DNA from: a bacterium
GTDB taxonomy: Bacteria; Zixibacteria; MSB-5A5; GN15; FEB-12
Direction: 5' to 3'
Assembly: GCA_020444475.1 (NCBI GenBank)
Contig: JAHLKV010000004.1
Span: 272,304 to 336,303 of the forward strand
DNA: 64,000 bases
Of the stretch, positions 26,693 to 34,932 are shown piece after piece; position 1 is the first letter of the stretch; each line of letters opens with the position of its first letter. Position numbers and translations under genes: made by a program. The notes beneath the pieces were generated by a model, which was not told the DNA's origin, searched no databases, and saw only the letters and a program-made list of their open reading frames with translations.

Positions 26693-27733
26693 GTGCCGCT
26701 GACCCGGGAACGAATCGACGAGTTGCTCGGTAAGATCGGCCACTCCCGTGTCCTGATTATCGGCGACATCATGCTCGACGAGTACCTGCTCGGGGTGGTG
26801 GAACGGATCTCCCCCGAAGCGCCTGTGCCGGTGGTCGAAGTTACTTCAAACCGCACCAACCTCGGCGGCGCGGCCAATGTCGCGGCCAACATCCGGGCGC
26901 TCGGCGACGAATCAATTTTGATCGGGACCGTCGGGGCCGATGACGCCGCCGAGAAACTGGGCGGCCTGCTCGAACAGCGAGGTATCTCGCGCGAGTACAT
27001 GGTAACCGATCCCGAGCGGCCGACCACTATCAAAACTCGCCTCATCGCGCACAGCCAGCAAGTTGTGCGATTCGATCGGGAGAAACGGTCCCCGCTTTCC
27101 GAACAAATCGAGGCACGGATTCTGGATCGGGTCAGGTCGCTCATCGAATCGACCGGCGCGGTGATTATCTCCGACTACGGCAAAGGGGTCATCACCCCCA
27201 CGCTGCTCAAATCGGTTACCGATCTGTGTAACGAGCACGGCGTCTTTATCGCCGTTGACCCGAAAGAAACCAATTTCCACAATTATCGCCGCGTCTCGCT
27301 TATCACCCCCAACCACCACGAGGCCGGATTCGCCTACGGACGCAAGATCCTCAACGAGGAAGACCTGCACGAGGTCGGCAACGGTCTGTTGAAGAAGCTC
27401 GAAGCGCGGTCGATCCTGATCACGCGCGGTCCGCAGGGGATGAGTTTGTTTTCTACCGAACATGAGCCGACCCACATCCCGACTTTCGCGCGGCAGGTCT
27501 TTGATGTTACGGGGGCCGGTGATACGGTTATCGCGACCTTTGTCGCTGCTGTTTGCGCCGGTGCGACATTACCCGAAGCGTCGGTGTTCGCCAATGTCGC
27601 CGCCGGGTGGACGGTGGCGGAGATCGGGACCGCGACCATCTCGGCAAAACAGCTCCGCAAGGAGATGACCGGGCACATGAAGGACGGGAGGCTGGAAGCG
27701 CCGGTCGGCGATGCGGAGCTTTCGGGCAAGTAA
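26693..27733 (+). CDS. hldA: D-glycero-beta-D-manno-heptose-7-phosphate kinase
   Basis: This ribokinase/PfkB-fold enzyme phosphorylates heptose 7-phosphate at C1 in ADP-heptose synthesis (RfaE domain I). The 346-residue protein shows LIIGDIMLDEYLLGVVERIS at the N-terminus, the substrate motif NLGGAANVAANI, and the PfkB signature DVTGAGDTVIATFVAA with the catalytic Asp near residue 275. Start is GTG 26693 with GGAGGGG nearby. The adenylyltransferase follows immediately as a separate gene, whereas E. coli HldE fuses both. Together with waaF and the lpxL-like gene this implies heptose-containing LPS. Confidence 0.93.
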   Translation: MPLTRERIDELLGKIGHSRVLIIGDIMLDEYLLGVVERISPEAPVPVVEVTSNRTNLGGAANVAANIRALGDESILIGTVGADDAAEKLGGLLEQRGISREYMVTDPERPTTIKTRLIAHSQQVVRFDREKRSPLSEQIEARILDRVRSLIESTGAVIISDYGKGVITPTLLKSVTDLCNEHGVFIAVDPKETNFHNYRRVSLITPNHHEAGFAYGRKILNEEDLHEVGNGLLKKLEARSILITRGPQGMSLFSTEHEPTHIPTFARQVFDVTGAGDTVIATFVAAVCAGATLPEASVFANVAAGWTVAEIGTATISAKQLRKEMTGHMKDGRLEAPVGDAELSGK

Positions 27734-27739
27734 GCGGTC

Positions 27740-28225
27740 GTGAAGAATCTCATTCCCCGTACATCAGTCGAAAATCTCTCCCGCCGCCTGAAGCGCGCCG
27801 GCAAGAAGATAGTCTTCACCAACGGCGTGTTTGATATCCTGCATCGCGGGCATGTCGAGTACCTCGCCAAAGCCAAATCGTTCGGCGATGTCCTGATCGT
27901 CGGGTTGAACAGCGACTCGTCGACCCGAAGACTCAAAGGGCCCGGCCGCCCGATCCAGAAACAAAACGACCGCGCCGCCGTCCTGCTGGCCCTTCGCTCA
28001 GTCGACTACGTTGTCGTATTCGGCGAGGACACCCCCGACAAACTGATCCGCCAGCTCAAACCGGATGTACTGGTTAAGGGTGCTGACTACAAGATATCCG
28101 AGATCGTCGGCGCGGAGTTTGTCACGTCCTACGGCGGTTCGGTGCGAAGGGCGCGTTTGACTCCCGGACGGTCGACCTCGTCGATAGTCAGGAAGATCGG
28201 TCCCCGCAAACCAAGGAAACGGTAA
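27740..28225 (+). CDS. hldC: D-glycero-beta-D-manno-heptose 1-phosphate adenylyltransferase
   Basis: RfaE domain II enzyme that forms ADP-D,D-heptose from heptose 1-phosphate and ATP. The 161-residue nucleotidyltransferase has the HxGH motif in FDILHRGHVEYL (residues 35-38) preceded by VFTNGVFD, and the region VKGADYKISEIVGAEFV typical of RfaE2. Start is GTG 27740, six bases after the kinase stop. The C-terminus is basic (IGPRKPRKR). The epimerase HldD and phosphatase GmhB are not in the window. Confidence 0.93.
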   Translation: MKNLIPRTSVENLSRRLKRAGKKIVFTNGVFDILHRGHVEYLAKAKSFGDVLIVGLNSDSSTRRLKGPGRPIQKQNDRAAVLLALRSVDYVVVFGEDTPDKLIRQLKPDVLVKGADYKISEIVGAEFVTSYGGSVRRARLTPGRSTSSIVRKIGPRKPRKR

Positions 28226-28267
28226 GCCGTACTTGCAATTCGGCCCCGTTTGTATACCTTTCCATCT

Positions 28268-29017
28268 ATGTCCGAGCCGGAATTCAACAGACAACACGAC
28301 GACAAAGAGACGGTTGCTGTCAGCGAGCCGACCAATACGCGGATCAGTGCGACTGATCTCGAAGGTGGTCGTCTCGATGAGTCACTGTCACCGATAGACA
28401 AGTCGGCGCAGTCCCCACAAAGCGTGACCGACCGGTTGGCCTCGCTCGGTTACTGGCCGGCCCGGGCGCGCAAGCTGCTCTCCCAGAAGAAGTATGCACT
28501 CGCCGCCGAGTTGTGCCGCGAGCATTTGGATTCGGAGCCGGAGATCGTCTCCGGTCGCGTGATCTACGGAGTCGCACTGTATCACGCGGGGCAGACTGAG
28601 CCGGCGGCCGAGCAGTTTTTCTCGGTGCTCTCGCGCGACCCGGACAATCTGGTCGCCTTGAAATATCTGGGTGATATCAAGTTCGCGTCCGGCGATGAGA
28701 TCGCCGCCATGACCTACTATCAGCGGGTGCAGGCGATCGATCCCAATGGTCGCGGCCTGCAATGCATTATTCGCAGCAAACCGATTGAGCAGACCAGGAC
28801 CGTGACGCTGAAGCGACCGGCCGAGCTGCCCAAACCAAGCGCGCCGCTGAGGAATATCCCGTTCTACACCGAAACCCTCGCCGATTTGTACATGGCGCAG
28901 GGCTACCCGCGTCTGGCTGCCGAAGTCTACCGGGTGTTGCATGAGAAAAATCAGACGCCCCGCCTGGCCGAGAAACTGGCCCAGGCGGAACAATCGATAC
29001 GACAGAAGGAGCGTTGA
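28268..29017 (+). CDS. TPR-repeat protein
   Basis: A 249-residue protein made of tetratricopeptide-like helices: a repeat region around residues 70-165 (ALAAELCREHLDSEPEIVSG, AVQFFSVLSRDP-like units) and another near the C-terminus (LADLYMAQGYPRLAAEVYRVL). There is no signal peptide. It precedes the M24 peptidase gene, and AAGGAG for that gene lies inside its 3' end. A TATACC at 28253-28258 is close upstream of the ATG, with TTGCAA at 28233 but a short spacer. Partners are unknown. Confidence 0.78.
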   Translation: MSEPEFNRQHDDKETVAVSEPTNTRISATDLEGGRLDESLSPIDKSAQSPQSVTDRLASLGYWPARARKLLSQKKYALAAELCREHLDSEPEIVSGRVIYGVALYHAGQTEPAAEQFFSVLSRDPDNLVALKYLGDIKFASGDEIAAMTYYQRVQAIDPNGRGLQCIIRSKPIEQTRTVTLKRPAELPKPSAPLRNIPFYTETLADLYMAQGYPRLAAEVYRVLHEKNQTPRLAEKLAQAEQSIRQKER

Positions 29018-29019
29018 GG

Positions 29020-30096
29020 ATGTCGACCAAACGCATAGCCGCCCTCCGCACGCAGTTGAAAAAGGAAAACCTCGACGGCATGATCGTCATTCACGGCGAC
29101 CATGTCCGTTATCTCACCGGCTACACCGGCTCCAACGGTCTGCTGGTGGTCGACTCGAAATCGGCCAGATTCTTCACCGATTTTCGCTACACCGAGCAGG
29201 CCAAAAAACAGGTGAAAGGCGCCAAAGTCACAATCGCCGACCGCGGCGATCTGATCGCCTACCTGAAAGAACTGCCGGAGTTGAACCGGAAAAACGTCCG
29301 CTATGGCTACTCGCCGGACTACCTGACTGTCGCCCAGCGCTCGACACTGATCCACACCCTCAACAAGGCAATTGTCACGGCCGCGCCCGATGTGCTCGCC
29401 GAACTCGGCTGGGTGAAAGAAAAGGCGGAAATCGACGCTATCGCCAAAGCTGCCGCGATCGCCGATGAAGCCCTTGCCCGCGTGCTGTCGCTGGTCAAGC
29501 CCGGTGTGCGCGAGCGCGAACTAGCCGCCGAGCTGGAGTACCAGATGCTGATGCTCGGTTCCGAAAAACCGGCCTTCGAGTCGATTGTCGCCTCGGGCGT
29601 CCGGTCGGCTATGCCGCACGGGGTGGCCTCGAAGAAAAAAGTCCAAAAGGGCGAGTTCGTGACGTTTGATTTCGGCGCCACGGTCGACGGTTACGTATCC
29701 GATATGACCCGTACGGTGGTGGTCGGTAAAGCCACCCCCCGCCAGAAACGGATCTACGATATCGTCCTTCGCTCCCAACTCGCCGGGATCAAAAAAGTCA
29801 AAGCAGGGGTGATGGCTCGCGACGTCGACGAGGCCTGTCGCAAGATCATCCGCAAGGCCGGTTTCGGCAAGAACTTCGGCCACGGCACCGGTCACGGGAT
29901 CGGATTCTTCATTCATACGGGTCCCCGGGTGGGGGCGCAGTCCGAAGATAAGTTGCAGGTAAACAACGTGATAACTATCGAACCGGGGATCTATATCGCC
30001 GGCTGGGGCGGCGTGCGGATCGAGGACGATGTGGTTGTCACCCGCTCCGGCGGACGAATCCTGAACAAGGCCGAAAAAAAACTGTTGGAGCTGTAG
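29020..30096 (+). CDS. M24 metallopeptidase (Xaa-Pro aminopeptidase-like)
   Basis: A pita-bread peptidase predicted to remove N-terminal residues before proline. The 358-residue protein has a creatinase-like N-terminal domain (residues 1-125) and a catalytic domain with the five metal ligands: two Asp in FDFGATVDGYVSDMTRT, His in FGHGTGHGIGFFIH, Glu in ITIEPGIY and Glu in GGVRIEDDVVVT. ATG 29020 has AAGGAG (29006-29011) upstream; it starts three bases after the TPR gene stop. PepP and PepQ types cannot be told apart with confidence. Confidence 0.92.
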   Translation: MSTKRIAALRTQLKKENLDGMIVIHGDHVRYLTGYTGSNGLLVVDSKSARFFTDFRYTEQAKKQVKGAKVTIADRGDLIAYLKELPELNRKNVRYGYSPDYLTVAQRSTLIHTLNKAIVTAAPDVLAELGWVKEKAEIDAIAKAAAIADEALARVLSLVKPGVRERELAAELEYQMLMLGSEKPAFESIVASGVRSAMPHGVASKKKVQKGEFVTFDFGATVDGYVSDMTRTVVVGKATPRQKRIYDIVLRSQLAGIKKVKAGVMARDVDEACRKIIRKAGFGKNFGHGTGHGIGFFIHTGPRVGAQSEDKLQVNNVITIEPGIYIAGWGGVRIEDDVVVTRSGGRILNKAEKKLLEL

Positions 30097-30114
30097 ACGG
30101 GCCTCCGTTATACT
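30085..30114 (+). promoter_or_regulatory. Possible accB promoter
   Basis: TTGGAG (30085-30090), 18-bp spacer, TATACT (30109-30114), overlapping the end of the M24 gene. The leader would include AATGCC/GGCATT (30135-30183) enclosing CCGGC/GCCGG, a possible folded 5' region before accB. Confidence 0.4.
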
Positions 30115-30201
30115 AACGGACAGCCCTTCAGTAAATGCCAGGGAGTGTGACCGACCGGCTTTCGGCCGGAAGGGGGCGGCATTGTTTACAAAGGATTGGA
30201 T

Positions 30202-30699
30202 ATGAACGAAAGTTACATTAGAAAACTCATACGGCTGGTTGAAGAGTCTGAAATCGAATCGCTGGAAGTCTCCAGTTGGGGACGCAAGGTGCGTATCACC
30301 CAGCGATTGAGCGCCAGCTCCAACGGCCACAGCCACGCCCCGGCGGCTATTCATCACGCGCCGCCGCCTCCGGTACACCACAGCCCCGCGCCCGCTCCGT
30401 CGCCGACCCCGGCCGCGCCCGCCGCTCCGGCGGCCGAGACGAGTGCAGATGACAATCTCGTGGCGATTAAGTCCCCGATGGTCGGGACGTTTTACGCCGC
30501 GCCGGCGCCCGATGCCGACCCGTATGTGTCGGTCAACGAGAAGATCGCAGTCGGACAGGTGGTGTGTATTGTCGAAGCCATGAAGCTGATGAACGAGATC
30601 GAGTCCGAAGTGTCCGGACGGATCGTCAAAGTGATGGCGGAAAACGCCAAGCCGGTTGAGTTTGGCCAGACGCTCTATCTGGTCGACCCGAACGGTTGA
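30202..30699 (+). CDS. accB: Biotin carboxyl carrier protein of acetyl-CoA carboxylase
   Basis: BCCP carries carboxybiotin between biotin carboxylase and carboxyltransferase in malonyl-CoA synthesis. The 165-residue protein has a short N-terminal helical region, a flexible Pro/Ala/His-rich linker (about 40-85) and the biotinyl domain with Lys128 in VEAMKLMNEI and the preceding VGTFYAAPAP thumb region. ATG 30202 has AAAGGA seven bases upstream. In many bacteria accC follows directly; here it lies 7 kb away, and a strong terminator ends this transcript. Confidence 0.95.
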   Translation: MNESYIRKLIRLVEESEIESLEVSSWGRKVRITQRLSASSNGHSHAPAAIHHAPPPPVHHSPAPAPSPTPAAPAAPAAETSADDNLVAIKSPMVGTFYAAPAPDADPYVSVNEKIAVGQVVCIVEAMKLMNEIESEVSGRIVKVMAENAKPVEFGQTLYLVDPNG

Positions 30700-30727
30700 T
30701 TTTCGCACGACAGGCAATAACAGTGCA

Positions 30728-30765
30728 AACCGGCCGGAGTGTTCAAGCTCCGGCCGGTTCTTTTG
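30728..30765 (+). terminator. Terminator after accB
   Basis: A perfect 12-bp stem, AACCGGCCGGAG (30728-30739) with CTCCGGCCGGTT (30748-30759), is followed by CTTTTG. Confidence 0.88.
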
Positions 30766-30845
30766 TGGGGGAAAGCGTTTGACATGGGCCGAGCGACGTT
30801 CGTTTTTTCGTTAGTTTTATTCGGGTCCAAACAAGCGGGGGAAGC

Positions 30846-31193
30846 ATGCTCTCAGTCAGACTGTCATTCCTACTGATCGTTTTTGTGACACTTTCTTTCA
30901 CAAGCAACGGCTGTAACGACGAGACCGATTCCGACTGGCTAACAACCGTGCGGGGCACGGTAACTGACTCCGTGACCGGTCTGCCCCTTGCCAATGCGGA
31001 AATCTATCTCGACGACACCGCCACCATTGAACCGTGGTACATAACCTATTCGACCGGCCGCTACGGCGTTGCGGATTTCGGTTATGCGCGCTGGACGGTC
31101 TTCTGCCTTGTCGAGGGCTACCAGACCAAAAGCCGCTTCGTTCGAAGCGAGCACAACGTTGACGGCATTGATTTCGAGATGGCGCCGGAGTGA
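30846..31193 (+). CDS. Small lipoprotein with carboxypeptidase-regulatory-like fold
   Basis: A 115-residue secreted protein. The N-terminus (MLSVRLSFLLIVFVTLSFTS) is a signal sequence followed by Cys in SNGC, an imperfect lipobox. The rest reads as a single carboxypeptidase regulatory-like beta-sandwich: TTVRGTVTDSVTGLPLANAE then GRYGVADFGYARWTVFCLVEGYQT. These domains are structural and give no enzymatic clue. The gene stands alone between the accB terminator and an inverted-repeat element. GGGGGAAG precedes the ATG. Confidence 0.78.
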   Translation: MLSVRLSFLLIVFVTLSFTSNGCNDETDSDWLTTVRGTVTDSVTGLPLANAEIYLDDTATIEPWYITYSTGRYGVADFGYARWTVFCLVEGYQTKSRFVRSEHNVDGIDFEMAPE

Positions 31194-31221
31194 AGGTTGG
31201 AGTGGTCGGGCGGCATCGGTT

Positions 31222-31393
31222 GTAGGTCAGCTCCGCTTGCGCGGTCCGATCAGTATCGTCGTTACGTCTGACCCATCCTGCAAGCGGTGCTGACATCCCC
31301 TTTTCCCATGAGAGGCGCTTCAGTCAGCACCGGTCGCTCGAACTGCCTTTCGAGCCCATCGGGTTTCCGAACCTGCGACCGGAGCTGACCTAC
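31222..31393. repeat. 172-bp element bounded by 13-bp inverted repeats
   Basis: GTAGGTCAGCTCC (31222-31234) and GGAGCTGACCTAC (31381-31393) are perfect inverted repeats. Inside is a second perfect pair, GGTGCTGAC/GTCAGCACC (31286-31294 and 31323-31331). Each end continues into a related GC-rich segment (TTGCGCGGTCCG and, read from the other end, TCGCAGGTTCGG). This resembles a paired REP or small MITE-like element. No coding sequence is evident. Confidence 0.6.
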
Positions 31394-31488
31394 GAGTCCC
31401 CCCCCATCCCCCCTTAATGTTTCCCCCAAAACAGCCGACTTAAGAGAAAGAGAAATCTCCGCAACAGCCGAGGCTGAAAGGGAAGTCC

Positions 31489-32673
31489 ATGACTCTCAAA
31501 CAGATGCTGGTTGAGATGCTCAACCGCAAAGCGTCCGACTTACATATACGGGTGGGTATCCGCCCTAATCTTCGCGTCAACGGCAAACTCGAGCAGATCG
31601 CCACCGATCCGCTGACCATTGACTCGATGGACCAGATCGTCTCGCAGATTCTCAACGAGAAACAGCGGGAGCGATTCGACCGCAAAAACGAGATGGACCT
31701 TGCCCTGTCAGTCGCCAAACTCGGCCGATTTCGTATCAACCTGTTCCGTCAGCGCGGCACCACCGGTATCGCTGTCCGTGCCGTCAACACGCAGGTGCCG
31801 AGCTTCGACGATCTGAACCTCCCGGGCGTGGTCAAAGATATCGCCGAACTGCACCGCGGCCTGGTGGTGGTGACCGGGACAACCGGATCGGGTAAGTCGA
31901 CTACTTTGGCGGCGGTGATCGAGCAGATGAACGCTCACCGGCCGCTGAATATCATCACGGTCGAAGACCCTATCGAGTACATCTACCGCGACAAGAAATC
32001 GGTCATCGCCCAGCGCGAGGTCGGCGGTGATACCGAGTCGTTTGCAGCCGCGCTCCGACATGCTTTCCGTCAGGATCCCGATGTTATCCTGATCGGTGAG
32101 GTGCGTGATTTGGAGACGATGTCGATTGCGCTCACCGCCGCCGACACCGGCCATCTGGTCCTGACCACGCTGCATACGTTGAACGTCGTCGAGACGATCA
32201 CCCGTATCGTCTCGTTTTTCCCGCCCCATCAGCACCAGCAGATCAGGCTGCTGCTGGCCGGTACGCTCAAGACGATCATGTGTCAGCGGCTGATCCCGCG
32301 CTCCGACATGCCGGGCCGGGTGCCGGCAATCGAAGCTATGGTGTCGACCGGCGCCATTCGTGAATGTCTGCTCGACCCGGAAAAGACGAACGAAATTCCG
32401 GATCTGATCGCCGGCGGCAATGTCCAGTACGGCATGCAGACGTTTGACCAGTCGATCATGAAGCTGTACAAGCAGGGAATGATCTCGTTTGAGGAAGCCA
32501 TGGCGAACGCCACCAACCCGGATGATTTCGACCTGCGCCTTAAGGGGATCACCGGCGCGGCCGACCGCTGGGGTGATACCGGCGGCAAGTCGAAAGACGA
32601 CGAAGAAGAGTCTTCGACGCCCGACTGGGGCCACTCTGAGATGCGGGACATGCCCGGTTTCAACAAGTTCTGA
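31489..32673 (+). CDS. pilT: Type IV pilus retraction ATPase, PilT/PilU family
   Basis: A GspE-superfamily hexameric ATPase that powers pilus retraction. The 394-residue protein has Walker A GTTGSGKST (near residue 130), the Asp box ITVEDPIEYI, Walker B DPDVILIGEVRD, and His box TGHLVLTTLHT. The region after the ATPase core (NVQYGMQTFDQSIMKLYKQG) is closer to PilU than to the AIRNLIRE motif of PilT, so it may be a PilU. An acidic tail of about 30 residues follows. AAAGGGAAG precedes the ATG. No other pilus genes are in the window. A terminator follows. Confidence 0.9.
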   Translation: MTLKQMLVEMLNRKASDLHIRVGIRPNLRVNGKLEQIATDPLTIDSMDQIVSQILNEKQRERFDRKNEMDLALSVAKLGRFRINLFRQRGTTGIAVRAVNTQVPSFDDLNLPGVVKDIAELHRGLVVVTGTTGSGKSTTLAAVIEQMNAHRPLNIITVEDPIEYIYRDKKSVIAQREVGGDTESFAAALRHAFRQDPDVILIGEVRDLETMSIALTAADTGHLVLTTLHTLNVVETITRIVSFFPPHQHQQIRLLLAGTLKTIMCQRLIPRSDMPGRVPAIEAMVSTGAIRECLLDPEKTNEIPDLIAGGNVQYGMQTFDQSIMKLYKQGMISFEEAMANATNPDDFDLRLKGITGAADRWGDTGGKSKDDEEESSTPDWGHSEMRDMPGFNKF

Positions 32674-32702
32674 TCGCCCGACCTACCATACTGACAACAG
32701 CA

Positions 32703-32738
32703 ACGCCCCCGTGACCAAATCGGTCCGGGGGTGTTTTT
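32703..32738 (+). terminator. Terminator after pilT
   Basis: CCCCCG (32706-32711) pairs with CGGGGG (32726-32731), and GACC with GGTC inside, with one bulged T. The stem runs into GTTTTT. Confidence 0.85.
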
Positions 32739-32756
32739 CTGTGCCTCCCGTTAGGG

Positions 32757-32786
32757 TTGGCGCATCGCGGCCAGATCCACTATCTT
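32757..32786 (+). promoter_or_regulatory. Promoter directly before pabB
   Basis: TTGGCG (32757-32762), 18 bases, TATCTT (32781-32786). Seven bases separate the -10 box from the pabB ATG at 32794, so the mRNA would be leaderless. No Shine-Dalgarno sequence is present before the ATG. Confidence 0.45.
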
Positions 32787-32793
32787 CGGCCGC

Positions 32794-34260
32794 ATGTACA
32801 CGCTCTCCGCGATACCCAATATACTCGAAATCGACTTTCATCTCACCGCAGAGCGCGCCTTCGACACGTTGCGTGAGAGCAAGATGCCCTTCTGGCTCGA
32901 CAGCGCCATGCGCCACGGATCGTACGGGCGGTGGTCGTATGTCGGCTGTGATCCGTTCCTGACGTTTTCGGTGCAGTGCAATCGAGTCATGGTGCGCGGC
33001 GAGCGGACACTGGATTGTCCGGCCGAACGGCCGTTCGAGATGCTTCGCGAGCTGCTCGCTTCGTATCGTATCGACAGCGCCGACTGCCCGATCCCGTTCA
33101 CCGGCGGAGCAGTCGGGTTTTTCGGATACGACATGGGACAGTATCTCGAAACACTCCCTTTGCGAGCTCTCGATGATCTGCACCTGCCGGACTGCGTGTT
33201 CGGATTCTATGATGTGATCCTCGCATTTGATCATCAGGAGGAGAAGTCGTGGGTGGTATCAACAGGCTTCCCTGAGACAGACCGTTCGCAGCGGGAGAAT
33301 CGTGCCAAAGAACGCGCGGCCTGGATGTTGGCGTTGCTGCGTGAGGCAGCGTGGCGCAAATCAGTCCGTCAGGTGTCGTCCGCCGGAGGCGGACTAGCAC
33401 CTGACGGAACATCTAACGGTCCCCAGGCTCCCACCGCCAACTTCACCCCCGACCAATACCAGGCCGCGGTCGAGCGCGTGCGCCAGTACATCATCGCCGG
33501 CGACGTATTCGAGGTCAACCTCTCGCAGTGCTTCTCGATCCCTATCGCCGAGTCTCCGGTCGACTTGTACCGACGCCTTCGCGAGATCAACCCCGCTCCG
33601 TTTGCCTGCTATCTTGGATACGACGATTTCGCGGTCGTCAGTTCCTCTCCGGAGCGCTTTCTCGCCAAACGCGGTTCGCTGCTGGAGTCCCGCCCCATCA
33701 AAGGCACTCGCAAGCGTGGCGGCACCGCCGACGAAGACCGTGTCCTCGAACACGAACTCCTGTCCAGCGCCAAAGACCGCGCCGAAAACATCATGATAGT
33801 CGATCTCGTCCGCAACGACCTCGGCCGCGTCTGCGACTATGGCTCGGTGCGTGTCACCGGCCTGGCCGAGCTGGAGCGCTTCCCCAGCGTCCTGCACCTG
33901 ACCTCGACCGTGCAGGGGAGACTTCGCGAATCACACGACCTGATCGACGCCATCGGCGCCATGTTTCCCGGGGGCTCGATCACCGGGGCGCCGAAAATCC
34001 GTTCGATCGAGATAATCGACGAACTCGAACCGACCCGCCGTGGGGTCTACACCGGTGCGATCGGCTGGCTCGGTTTCAACGGTGACTGCGATCTCAACAT
34101 CGCGATTCGCACCATGGTCGTGAAAGACGGCGTCGCACACTATCAGGCCGGGGGCGCCATCATCTACGACTCCGATCCGGAAAGCGAATACCTCGAGACG
34201 CTGCACAAAGCCAAAGCGCTCACCGAAGCTCTTCGCGCACCGACAGGGGAGACGTCGTAG
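32794..34260 (+). CDS. pabB: Aminodeoxychorismate synthase component I
   Basis: PabB converts chorismate and ammonia to 4-amino-4-deoxychorismate for folate synthesis. The 488-residue protein is a chorismate-binding enzyme. SRPIKGTRKRGG carries the Lys that distinguishes PabB from anthranilate synthase (TrpE has PIAGT). Other conserved blocks are AENIMIVDLVRNDLGRVC and MFPGGSITGAPKIRSIEIID. The glutaminase partner gene follows by one base. A low-complexity insert near residue 195-210 separates the N-terminal and catalytic parts. Confidence 0.92.
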   Translation: MYTLSAIPNILEIDFHLTAERAFDTLRESKMPFWLDSAMRHGSYGRWSYVGCDPFLTFSVQCNRVMVRGERTLDCPAERPFEMLRELLASYRIDSADCPIPFTGGAVGFFGYDMGQYLETLPLRALDDLHLPDCVFGFYDVILAFDHQEEKSWVVSTGFPETDRSQRENRAKERAAWMLALLREAAWRKSVRQVSSAGGGLAPDGTSNGPQAPTANFTPDQYQAAVERVRQYIIAGDVFEVNLSQCFSIPIAESPVDLYRRLREINPAPFACYLGYDDFAVVSSSPERFLAKRGSLLESRPIKGTRKRGGTADEDRVLEHELLSSAKDRAENIMIVDLVRNDLGRVCDYGSVRVTGLAELERFPSVLHLTSTVQGRLRESHDLIDAIGAMFPGGSITGAPKIRSIEIIDELEPTRRGVYTGAIGWLGFNGDCDLNIAIRTMVVKDGVAHYQAGGAIIYDSDPESEYLETLHKAKALTEALRAPTGETS

Positions 34261-34261
34261 T

Positions 34262-34846
34262 ATGGTGCTGATTATTGACAACTACGATTCGTTTGTGTAC
34301 AACCTTGCGCAGTACGTCGGGGAGCTTGGATTCGAGCCGACCGTTGTCCGCAATGACCGGATCACGCTCGAGGAGATAACCGCCCGGCGCCCTTCGCACA
34401 TCATCATCTCACCCGGCCCGAAAACGCCCCGCGAAGCGGGTATCTCCAACGACCTGATCCGCACCTTCGCCGGCCGTACGCCGATCCTCGGTGTCTGTCT
34501 CGGGCACCAGTGTATCGGTGAGGTGTTTGGGGCGAAGATTGTCCGTTCGCCTCTGCCCATGCACGGCAAGGAGTCACGCGTCGTGCACGACGGCGACGGC
34601 GTGTTTGACGGGCTGCCGAGCCCATTCACGGTCGGTCGCTATCATTCGCTGGTCATCGATCCCGACTCGATCCCCGACTGCCTGACCGTCACCGCTCGCA
34701 CCGTCGACGGCGTCATCATGGGTGTCCGACACCGTGAGCATGCAATCGAGGGCGTCCAGTTTCACCCCGAGTCGATCATGACCGAGTGCGGGCACACGAT
34801 GGTGCGGAGATTCCTTCTCGCTCAGGCAGCCGTCGCAATGTCCTGA
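34262..34846 (+). CDS. pabA: Glutamine amidotransferase component of aminodeoxychorismate/anthranilate synthase
   Basis: A class I amidotransferase that supplies ammonia to the adjacent PabB. The 194-residue protein has the oxyanion region SPGPKTPREAG, nucleophile Cys79 in GVCLGHQCIG, and the His-Glu pair in GVQFHPESIM. It begins one base after the pabB stop, so the pair is translationally coupled. In many bacteria PabA also serves TrpE; no trp genes are nearby here. Confidence 0.93.
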   Translation: MVLIIDNYDSFVYNLAQYVGELGFEPTVVRNDRITLEEITARRPSHIIISPGPKTPREAGISNDLIRTFAGRTPILGVCLGHQCIGEVFGAKIVRSPLPMHGKESRVVHDGDGVFDGLPSPFTVGRYHSLVIDPDSIPDCLTVTARTVDGVIMGVRHREHAIEGVQFHPESIMTECGHTMVRRFLLAQAAVAMS

Positions 34847-34857
34847 ACCGTGTCAGT

Positions 34858-34908
34858 GCCCCGTCGCGGCAGGCGGTGGTTCGGACGTGTTATACCATAT
34901 CGGAACCG
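34858..34908. repeat. Left copy of dispersed 51-bp repeat
   Basis: The segment starting GCCCCGTCGCGGCAGG and ending ATCGGAACCG matches 36694-36744 at about 43 of 51 positions in direct orientation. GGTTC and GAACC within it can form a hairpin. It sits between pabA and the toxin gene's 3' end. Confidence 0.65.
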
Positions 34909-34932
34909 TAGGCGGGCCGGCCTGTACACCGG

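Noticed and set aside
32794-34260. Anthranilate synthase (TrpE)
   Set aside because: The PIKGT motif with Lys indicates PabB; TrpE has Ala at that position, and no trp genes are nearby.
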